Notes under the pieces: generated by a model | What the model was told of the DNA's origin: nothing | Database searches by the model: none | What the model saw: only the letters and a program-made list of their open reading frames with translations | In this document: piece after piece, positions 1 through 8,700 of the stretch | Position numbering within the stretch: the first letter of the stretch is position 1 | Layout of the letters: the number at the start of each line of letters is the position of its first letter | Made by a program: the position numbers and the translations under genes | Source of the DNA: Phoronis ovalis | Lineage: Eukaryota > Phoronida > Phoronidae | Length of the DNA stretch: 12,517 nucleotides | Assembly (NCBI GenBank): GCA_028565635.1 | Contig: JAOXYB010044426.1 | Coordinates: 1 to 12,517, forward strand | Direction: 5' to 3'

Positions 1-82
1 AACCATATTACAAACTGTCAAGTCAAGGGCAAAAACAAGGCTGCTATATCCTATTTCATAGGATTAAGCAGCAAAAACATGA

Positions 83-355
83 AAAATATACCATTCTAAA
101 TAGCTCTCCCAAAATATATACCATGGTAAATTTACTTGTAAATTATAAACCCTTGGTAAATGAATATGTAAAAACTTATAGACCTTAATTTATTTTTAAT
201 TTATAGACTACTATCTGTCGTAAATGTGTTTTCCAAGAAGTACACCCTGGGGATTTTTTGAAAATATACCCTGTGGTAAATATTTAACAAGAAAGTATAC
301 CCTTTGATAAATGAGGATTTACGAAGTATGAAAAACAAAACCTGTGATAAATGTG
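83..355. repeat. Degenerate ~30 bp tandem repeat, about nine copies
   Basis: A loose motif of the form tata-CCC-tgtggtaaat recurs near 90, 119, 149, 182, 211, 243, 269, 300 and 340, with spacing mostly 26-32 bp and a last step of about 40 bp. The clearest copies are at 113-131, 144-162, 264-281 and 295-312. The copies differ at many bases, so this looks like an old, decaying minisatellite in an intron or intergenic region. No coding frame follows the repeat. Confidence 0.6.
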
Positions 356-919
356 GGAACTGAAAAAGTGGGGCCTATTGGGTGACGAATTTATATAGTG
401 ACTTCGAATGACATAACTAAGACAGAAAATGGTCTAGATGTTAGTCAAGCATGGTATTTTTTTTAAATAAAAAAGAAATTGATTAAAAAACAGAACTGAA
501 TTGCTTAGTTAGTGGCATTTAAGATCTGAGACACAATAAATGCATCAAAACTGTATGATGGTAACTCATACTGGATTTAGAAACAATTAAAATTCTTAAA
601 ATTTGTAATATTAAAGCTTTCATATTTTAAGTTTCCTTACACTGGGGCCCGCTGTCGGAAACACTATAAAGATATGATTCCATAAATATTTATGATTTTA
701 GTAAATAATTACAATTCCGTAACTCTACATACAAGTTGTAAAGTTGCAATTTTTTCAGATAATACACATTGTTTCCATAAGTCATGATTTACAGAATTGT
801 AACTTTACAATCAAGCTTCCAATGGGCCCCTGGTATTTACTACTACAGTATAAATCTACACACTGTACTGCTGAATCCTACAGCATATAATAACTATATG
901 AAAGATTACTTTTTTTTAG
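356..919. other. Non-coding stretch upstream of the GPCR exon
   Basis: AT-rich sequence with stops in all frames apart from a 63-codon frame at 784-975. That frame shows no family motif and runs out of frame across the GPCR exon boundary. The segment is most simply the intron before the GPCR exon. It ends in a good polypyrimidine tract at 908-917 leading into the acceptor. No GPCR TM1-TM5 exon was recognised here. Confidence 0.5.
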
Positions 920-922
920 CAG
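917..922 (+). promoter_or_regulatory. Tandem NAGNAG splice acceptor of the GPCR exon
   Basis: After a T-rich tract the sequence reads tagcag before GTAAAAG. Either AG can serve as acceptor. Both keep phase 0, so the products would differ by a single Gln at the start of the third intracellular loop region. The site is read directly; its use in both modes is inference. Confidence 0.5.
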
Positions 923-2002
923 GTAAAAGAAGGACAAATCAACAGGCCAACTCGGAGAATTTCTGCAACAAGTAGTAACCCACAAACAACACACAGTAAA
1001 TTTCAGAGGAAAAATTCACAAATTCACCCAGAATTACCAGGTTGCATATTGCAAGAGCAGAGTGACAATCCAAATTCTGGAAAAGAGAACCAACCACAAA
1101 TTCAAGATGGGAAAGATAATTTTAATATATCACATCTTCAAGCTAGAGAACAGATGGCACATATCCAGGATACCAACATTAAAAAATGGCCAATTGAGTC
1201 TATCTGTGTTTCAGGCACAGAGCACAGTAGAGGAAGCGAACCGCAGACATCAAAGTCAAGCGAAAATTATAAATACACAGATGCATATAAAACATTCACA
1301 GAAGGGATAAGTAACAGTATCATTATCAAAGACTCTTCTTCTGGGGCTAGTAATGATGCATGCGCGTTTGAAGATCATTTGACAAGGACATATAACCACA
1401 ATAAAATGACATCGAAAACGCATAGAAACTCATCACACAATGAAGATTCTGGCAGAAGAAATTCAACCAATACCTTAGGTCAATGTCATGGTTACATGAG
1501 AGACAACACTAAACAAAGAACATGGGTCTGGGTGCAGAATAAAGTTGGTTTGTCTAAAACATTCACACATGGAATAGCACAAAATGAGACAGGTAAGAGG
1601 AAGAAACAACCAAAAGTAAAAATCCACACCTGTGCAGAAAATGACAGTTCTTTAACTTTACAAAATGAGACAAAACAGCCACGAGAGAAGCATTTACTAT
1701 CTATACCACAAGGAAGAGATATGCAGTTGAAGAGAACAGGGGATAAGCAAACCCCAAAAATAAATTATAACAGAACCGCTACAATGCTTTTTGGTGCAAC
1801 AGCAGTTTTCATTCTATCGTGGATACCTTTCGGTTTACAAATGATGGGATGGATTCCATATATCCCTATTTTAAGTTACCTGTTTTTTGTAAATAATTGC
1901 ACAAATGCAATTATTTATGCTATTGTAAAAAAAAGTTTTAGAAAAGAAATTTCAGAACGCTTAAATTGTCAATTGTTCCCTAAATGCAATAGACAAAATT
2001 GA
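920..2002 (+). CDS. Class A (rhodopsin-like) GPCR, last exon: third intracellular loop, TM6, TM7, C-tail (5' partial)
   Basis: The C-terminal part of a plasma-membrane G-protein-coupled receptor. From the acceptor an open frame of 360 codons ends in TGA at 2000-2002. The first ~280 residues are hydrophilic and rich in Asn, Ser, Thr, Lys and His, forming a very long third intracellular loop. TM6 (about 1775-1846) has FILSWIPF, matching the class A F-x-x-x-W-x-P pattern. TM7 (about 1862-1927) has NNCTNAIIY, an NPxxY motif with Pro replaced by Ala. It is followed by KKSFRKEI, a normal helix-8 start, and a tail with two Cys that might be acylated. An in-frame TAG at 917-919 means the exon cannot start earlier; the start is at 920 or 923, both phase 0. 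TM1-TM5 must be encoded left of the window. The ligand cannot be told: long-loop amine and peptide receptors are both possible. The exon shows no frameshift or early stop. Confidence 0.8.
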   Translation, partial: QVKEGQINRPTRRISATSSNPQTTHSKFQRKNSQIHPELPGCILQEQSDNPNSGKENQPQIQDGKDNFNISHLQAREQMAHIQDTNIKKWPIESICVSGTEHSRGSEPQTSKSSENYKYTDAYKTFTEGISNSIIIKDSSSGASNDACAFEDHLTRTYNHNKMTSKTHRNSSHNEDSGRRNSTNTLGQCHGYMRDNTKQRTWVWVQNKVGLSKTFTHGIAQNETGKRKKQPKVKIHTCAENDSSLTLQNETKQPREKHLLSIPQGRDMQLKRTGDKQTPKINYNRTATMLFGATAVFILSWIPFGLQMMGWIPYIPILSYLFFVNNCTNAIIYAIVKKSFRKEISERLNCQLFPKCNRQN

Positions 2003-2297
2003 TTAATTAAAAAATATTGTATGTCAAGTACGCTAATTGTTAATGATAACCTTCGTATTGTTCACAGTGTGACTAGTGTAAATTACTTAGTAAACATTTA
2101 TAGTCACTACAATTTGTACATTCAAAAACATTCTTAAGAAAACACTAGATTTTATGGGTCACATTTTCACAATATTTCACCTTTCAACCTCAACAGATAT
2201 CAAGAAAAATAAAATAAGATTCAGCATTTTAAATAATTATTTGAGATAAAGATAATCGAGTTACTTGTGTTAGCGAAAAAAGCCGCTTTAAATATTA

Positions 2298-2322
2298 ACA
2301 TAAATTGTAAGTCAATTTATGT
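2298..2322. repeat. Inverted repeat, 10 bp arms and 5-base loop
   Basis: acataaattg, then taagt, then caatttatgt form perfect arms. The hairpin is AT-rich and lies in the GPCR 3' region, between the two candidate polyadenylation hexamers. No following U-run or known structured RNA element was recognised. Confidence 0.5.
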
Positions 2323-2468
2323 GCCATTAAGTGCTTGTTATTAAAAATATATTAAATGTTTTATCAATTATCAGTGATTAAATTACAATCATTCAATATT
2401 ACTTTTTAACCAGTAGACATGTGAACTAATGAAAATATAATACAAATGACATACAGGTAACAAGTGGA

Positions 2469-2474
2469 AATAAA
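2469..2474 (+). terminator. Candidate polyadenylation signal (AATAAA) of the GPCR gene
   Basis: A canonical AATAAA lies 467 nt past the GPCR stop. An alternative hexamer at 2208-2213 is nearer the stop. The distal one lies 13 bases from an AATAAA facing it on the - strand, as in two genes that converge tail to tail. Hexamers are common in AT-rich DNA, so transcript ends are needed to choose. Confidence 0.35.
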
Positions 2475-2487
2475 GTTTACGAAATCA

Positions 2488-2493
2488 TTTATT
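2488..2493 (-). terminator. Candidate polyadenylation signal (AATAAA) of the short TUT form
   Basis: On the - strand CAACCAATAAATG lies 80 nt past the TAA (2576-2574) that closes the TUT frame if the donor at 2656 is not used. The spacing is ordinary for a compact 3' UTR. It supports a real transcript end here, either the sole end of the gene or an intronic polyadenylation site. Confidence 0.4.
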
Positions 2494-2573
2494 GGTTGAA
2501 GTAACTAGAAAGAAGAAAGGGCAGGCCCATCTTAAAGCAATGATTGTACTTTTCTATTTTATCCACAATATAA

Positions 2574-2743
2574 TTATTCTATATCAACTGCTTTGTACTC
2601 TATTTTAAATCCACAATGACATGGCTTTTTAAAAGTAATATCCTTTCGTGTATTACCTGGATAAAGGTCATGCAGAAACCTCTCTAAATCTAACACAATC
2701 TCATTTCTCTTTCTAACTTCACTTGGAGTCGGCTCAAAATCTC
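2574..2743 (-). CDS. TUT4/7-like coding exon 12, terminal form with stop (truncated isoform or true gene end)
   Basis: If the donor at 2656 is not used, the frame continues for 28 codons (GNTRKDITFKKPCHCGFKIE and on) to TAA at 2576-2574. AATAAA follows at 2493-2488. The complete frame from 11018 is then 962 codons plus stop. The added tail has a Cys-His-Cys cluster but no family I know. The product would keep the C2H2 finger, pseudo-NTase and first knuckle and lack the catalytic core. Sequence alone cannot tell intron read-through from a genuine terminal exon. Confidence 0.45.
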
Positions 2744-5700
2744 CTACAAATACATAGAATTATAACTGTAACAATCATTATGGCCAAAGAAAAACAATAT
2801 AAAAAAGTACATCAATATATGTCAGTTGATTCAGCTACAAGGTTGTACCTTCCCTTAACTTTGGAAAATCACACATTACCCTATTATTTAATTACTTGTT
2901 AACAGTGTTACCAGCAAAAACATCAGACATTAGGTTTATCGTCCAAAGTTGAAATTTCAGTTAATAAATGTTACTGTGCAATTTAATTGAAACAGTCTCA
3001 ATCCTGAAGACAGTGCAAACAGATGCTAACAGAGTTTGAATTCTGCATCGGGAGCTACATTTGTAAAAAGTGAATAAAATGATTTTTTACAGGAGCGTGT
3101 GATAAATGAATGGTTGATTTATTAATGATTATAGTCCATTTTTTTTACTAGTAGTCTTATTTTCATAAACCGTACTCTTCCACTATCTTGTATCCACAAA
3201 AATACGATTAATAAAAGTAAGACCCTTTTCAAATGTAAGACCTGGGTCATACTACTGAGTTAAATACTTTTTCGAAAGTTCCAAAACAGCAAAAGTAATA
3301 TGGCAAGTTTCTGCATTGGAACAAGAATATAATGATGAGCTGTGGCGACACCTATGGCCACCCACGCAAAACATATATATATAATTAATATGTATCTGTT
3401 GGGCATGACTTCAATCATTGACTAGGATGCTGTTTTTCTAATTATTTTCCAACAGAAATGGAATTCAAATGGAAGTCAAAACTTTACAAGATTAAAATAA
3501 AGTTCAATTAAAGTCAATTTGAATATGACAGAGCGCACATTAACTTTCTAAATGCCTAATTTAAAACAAATTTAAACAGAGAAGCATTTCTACTCATTAC
3601 CATAAATGCAATGTAAAATCAATTCACAAAAAAAATGATTAGAGAAGCCAGAACTTTTTTCGAATGCACAGCTCATTATAAAATTGAACATGATTATAGT
3701 AAAATATCTCTTATTACTCATTTGTTCTTAAAAATGCTTTCTAATATTCACAGTGACTCACTAGGAACTAGCAGCAGTACAGAATTCAACAGCAGTTTAT
3801 ATTTAGAATTCATCTTTGGTAAAGGAATCAGTTTGGGTAAGTTCTCCTCGGGACAATTCTGTTTAAGATGGCCAGCCATCTGGCATATTTTACACATCAC
3901 TGGTGGTCCCTACAAAACATATGCAAAAGGTGTTATTTGTAAAAATTATTCAAACAGTTTATATGACTGTGCATTGTCTTCACTAAAAGTAATAACTGAT
4001 CACAGCTTGCATTGATTCTTCACTTTGTTCATACTGTATTATAGTTTGTGCATAACAGCATCTGATGAGTATTACTGTGTGTGACTTATTTCAAGAACTA
4101 ACTTGCGCAGCACTTGGGAAATAAAATTTGTGTAGTATATCCCACAATTCCGTGTCAACCTGAAAATTGTATGTTTTTTTAAAAAAAAGTTGAAATATTT
4201 TTTGTCAGTGTGAGTGATAACTAAAAGGGTTCAAAATTTCATACTAACTTTTCGAATGTGTCGTATTATAAGAATGTTCTTGTTTCACAATTCACCGTTA
4301 CAATTGTACATTGCTGACAATAAGCATTCAATAGCGCTCCATATTGACGAGTACAACTGGGTCACAATTTGAATATGACCTTTAATTAATATCTCTTTAG
4401 GCATTGGCTAAAAATGGTAATAATTATATTGCCTGTGAACTAATCCTTTCAAGTGTTTTTGAAGTGCACAATGGTGCATAGACATCAATTGGAACCCCCA
4501 TTCTTCGTGAGGATACTTGGTTGTTATGTGGCTGATACCCGCTGGGGTCAAACCACGAGCCTCAATCCTTGGTTGTTACATGGCTGATACCCGCTGGGGT
4601 CAAACCACGAGCCTCAATCCTTGGTTGTTATGTGGCTGATACCCGCTGGGGTCAAACCATGAGCCTCAATCCTTGGTTGTTATGTGGCTGATACCCGCTG
4701 GGGTCAAACCACGAGCCTCAATCCTTGGTTGTTATGTGGCTGATACCCGCTGGGGTCAAACCATGAGCCTCAATCCTTGGTTGTTATGTGGCTGATACCC
4801 GCTGGGGTCAAACCACGAGCCTCAATCGGCTATAGAAAACTTATTATAGGTATTTGCAAAACAGTACATTCAAAAATTCTGAAATCTTATTATTCTAGGT
4901 ATAATTATATCACTCGACAAACTGATAAAAAATATTTTATCATTTTTTCCACTAAAACATTAGAAATATACTAATTTCTTAGATATACTATAGTAAGAAT
5001 ACAAAAAATCAAATTAAACAAAACTAATAAAAAATATTGCAGTAACTGTTCTAATTGGCATCATACCTTACTATCTGATAAATCTTCGTTCAGCAAAAAA
5101 TTGAATTCCTTGCATCCCAGCTTCTCTACCAACTCTTTAGAAATTACATTTCCCTGATCATCAATTAAAACAACTTCTTTCAGGACTGCAATATCTCTAG
5201 CATCATTTATTCCATTTGAAACCAAATTTTCTGAATTTTCTGCAGAATCCTTAGTTATACTAGCAATTATATCAGATACCAGACCTTTAGGTTTCTTGTT
5301 TCCTAGATCATCAGGGTTTACAGAATTACTATTACTTTCAGACGCATCACTTGCACTTATGGTGGTTTTGAATTCAGTTTCATCCCTTCCATTTTCGTTA
5401 TCATTTGTTTGATTTAGAGATTCCTTGTGTATTGATATTTCACTTTCTAACTGTAGTTTTTGTTGGTATCTAGGAGATGACTCAACAGCATTCATGATGA
5501 TGCTGTCTAACAAAGCATCTTCTATACACAATTTTTCATCCAAGAATTGAGGATCATCATCTATTTTATGATTATGATCATCCAGCCAGTTGTGTGCATC
5601 AGCAACATTCTGAAGACTTTCTTTAAAACCATCTCTTGAATTTGTTGATTCTTCATTGTCAGAAGAACAGTTATTTGAATCGACATCTTTGGCAGCACAG

Positions 5701-8700
5701 TTTACGGGTAACAGGGTACCTGTAAGGGATGCCTCATGTTGATTGGAAGCTTTTTCTTTTGAATGCAAATTATCATCAGTGATAACGCATCTTTCTTGTA
5801 CCTTCATTTCAACATTAGAAAATACTGGTCCATCCTTGGTTTGTGGAATGCCAAAATATTTATATGCGACACGCAAGCGACCATAGATATATTCAAATAT
5901 CTGACCATGGCTAACAGATCGAGTTAGATTTCTCTTAGTTGAAAAAGGATCTGAAAAAAATAATGGTGTAAATAATGGCTGTTCCTAAAAATTTACAACC
6001 AAGGGACATGAATTTTATTTTTCCCCTTCTTCCCAAGCAATTCAGTACTCTTCCCTCAATACTTAGCATGGGATAAACTTTATCTACTAATGTTACATCT
6101 CTTGTACTAAATTTATAACCACTAGTATTTTTGAGGTCTCCTTTTAAATGGCAATTTTTAAGACCAGCTTACTAAATAATTCAACAAAATCTTGTACCTT
6201 CTACAGCTAGTTTTTTATTGGACCATTTTTTCTCTTCTTTTGTCAAATATTTGTGTTGACGTATACAAACTATGTACAAAGACATGTCAAACTCTAAACT
6301 GTAGAATTTAAAAATGGCAACCCATAGCTCCCCAACAGTCAAAGTGTTAGACGTTCGCCAGTTCTAAAAAATAAAGAGCATTTTTAAATAAAAATATCTA
6401 TGAATCTGAAATACAATGTAATATAATTTTGTCACTTTCTCATGAAATTTAATGATGAAGCCTGCAAGTGCTTTAAAGACCAAGCATGTTTAGTGACAAT
6501 AAAATATATTCCTACTGTAGATATTTCCACTGCTCTATGTGCATCTGAACAAAATGTGAGATAAAACTTTTTCGTTAATTCGACTCATTTAATCTTTTAA
6601 CAAATTTCTGACAAAACAGTCAGAAATGAGGTCAAAGTGTTCTCACCAGATTGTCAATATCAGTATTGTACCAACAGTTCTTGCCTTCGACTATTCTTAA
6701 TCGTGGACTGGTCATGCCTTGTGGTAGTAACTAGAGGAAAACATGAATTCATGTGGCAACAGTTTTAAATTTCAAATACCAAAAAAGATGTTTTAATTTG
6801 TACAAAATTAATGACTGAAATTAAATAAAGTAAACCACCAATAACTTATTGCCATTGGATAACATGAGAACTAAGTACGGTTCATCCTTTGAATTTATAT
6901 TTTTCTTTTTCTAATAATTTTTTAATACCACACTGAGCTTTTAAGCAACAATAACTGTTGTTGTCAGGACATATAAGACTACAAAATTAATGTCAAATTG
7001 CAACAACTGTTCCAATGGTTTGAGAGCTAGACATAAGCAGCTGCCTTCTTCATCATAAGAACAACTATAGCAAAAAATCATCAAGATACAATTTAATCCC
7101 CTTATTATACATGTAAAAGATCTGGTAATAAGGCACAATGGCCTGATGTATACATGTAGAAGCAGGACACTAAATTTAATAAGTAAACAAGATTTTCTTT
7201 GGCATCAAACCTGTGATCACCCACCATTCAATGCATAATCGAGTGTCTGAAAAATCTAACCTGATGCAACACAGGAAGTATGGGTAGGTCTAGCTGCTGA
7301 AGAAAACATACAACCATCAAAGAGAATGCATATGCAGGCAAACTTCCCTCACTCTGAACATCTATTTTACACATCTAAAAATTAATATACAAGTGAGAAA
7401 TATGCAACTGAGCATTCATTAACCAAACCCTTCACATCATAAACTTTCTTGTTACCTGCCCACATAATTAACCCATTTAAAAATTTGAAGCAGTGCTGTT
7501 TTGTACTTGCTGAGAAGACAGTCCAAGTAATAACACTTTTATTCTTCTAACATATACCTACAATATATGCTAACATGATTGATCATCACAAGGTAAATGA
7601 GAATTTTAAAATTCAAGATGATCACAAAACATGCACCATTACAACTGTAATACATTGAATAAAGACAGGTGCTTATAAAAATCACCTTTAAAACGCACCT
7701 TAGCCCAGTATCTGAAAGCCACACCCAGCTTTCGGACACGAGGATCAATTTTGCAGTAGTTGGACAAGAGTTCTGATGTTTCGCAAGCCAGTACATTACC
7801 AACACTCAGTTCACAAAGTAGACCTTCACAAATGACATCAATGTGTGGTATTTTTGCAGAGAAATCACTTTGTACTGATGAACAAAAATCTGTAAAAATA
7901 CCGTAACATTTGAATTTCATCTTCATCTAAACTTAACAAAATATTTGCTGTTGAAACAAACATAATATTACAAAAATGTTATCAGTTTGTTACAGTTTGC
8001 ATTGTCCTGTTGTACTGCACTTTGCCTTGTACCCAGCCTAATTTTCAACCAAATTCAACCTCATCTGACAAACATGACAGTGGAATCTCACTTGACTTAG
8101 AGCCAGCATCTTACCACATTCCTTCAATGATTCAAGAGCAGAAATAAGAACGGCGGCTGGGTTTGATTTCACTGGAACAATAACATCAATATTGACATCA
8201 CTTGATTTCAAACCAAAGCCATTCACTGACGACCCATAAAGCACCAGTCTTACATCTGAAGAACAACACTGAGTATTTTTTAAACTGTTAAATTTGTAAA
8301 ATGCAAATACACTTTATATCCTTGGGATCATTCCACTAAATGGGAAAAAGAAAACAATTCTTATTTCTATTATAATCTCTTCCACTATTTTATATCTCAG
8401 GTGTCAATTTCTATATCTTTAAGAAAAATTACTTTAGTTTATTTTTGTAATAATACTAAAATGAAAATAACAGACCAGCAATTATAAATTAGTGAAACTT
8501 TGAATTCTACAATGATAGATTTTAGTTGAAAAATGTTTTTTCAATTCTCTGTATTAAAATTTACTGGAGTTGAATGTGATAGTGTACTTTAAAATTCATT
8601 AAGAATTATCATTAAAAAATTAAATGTTTCACAAATTTATATTGATTGGTTTTCTGCTTTCACTTCAGTATTACAAAAATAAACTAGAACTCTTTCTTGG

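Larger units (their letters stand above)
2003..2487 (+). other. GPCR 3' untranslated / tail-to-tail spacer
   Basis: AT-rich sequence after the GPCR stop with no coding frame of note on either strand. AATAAA hexamers on the + strand at 2208-2213 and 2469-2474 are candidate polyadenylation signals for the GPCR transcript. A 10 bp inverted repeat with a 5-base loop lies at 2298-2322. Confidence 0.5.

Noticed and set aside
784-975. 63-codon + strand frame containing LNPTAY, briefly resembling a GPCR NPxxY motif
   Set aside because: It has no transmembrane segment or helix 8 around the motif and runs across the GPCR acceptor in another frame. The true TM7 is at about 1862-1927.
3635-4015. 126-codon + strand frame
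   Set aside because: It is antisense to the CCHC-knuckle exon of the TUT gene (3762-3909), which has a family motif and consensus splice sites on the - strand.
3515-4379. 15 bp sequence shared at 3515-3529 and 4365-4379 (caatttgaatatgac)
   Set aside because: The match does not extend at either side and is plausible by chance in DNA this AT-rich.
4516-4827. Repeat array considered as a CRISPR
   Set aside because: The 52 bp units abut without spacers, the genome is an animal's, and no cas genes are present. It is a minisatellite.
5061-5066. Val and stop codon directly after the exon-10 donor as a true TUT C-terminus
   Set aside because: A good GTATGA donor lies at that point, and the next exon supplies the CCHC knuckle in phase exactly where the human protein has it.
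6941-7138. 65-codon - strand frame in a TUT intron
   Set aside because: It lacks any match to the TUT alignment, and the neighbouring exons join correctly without it.
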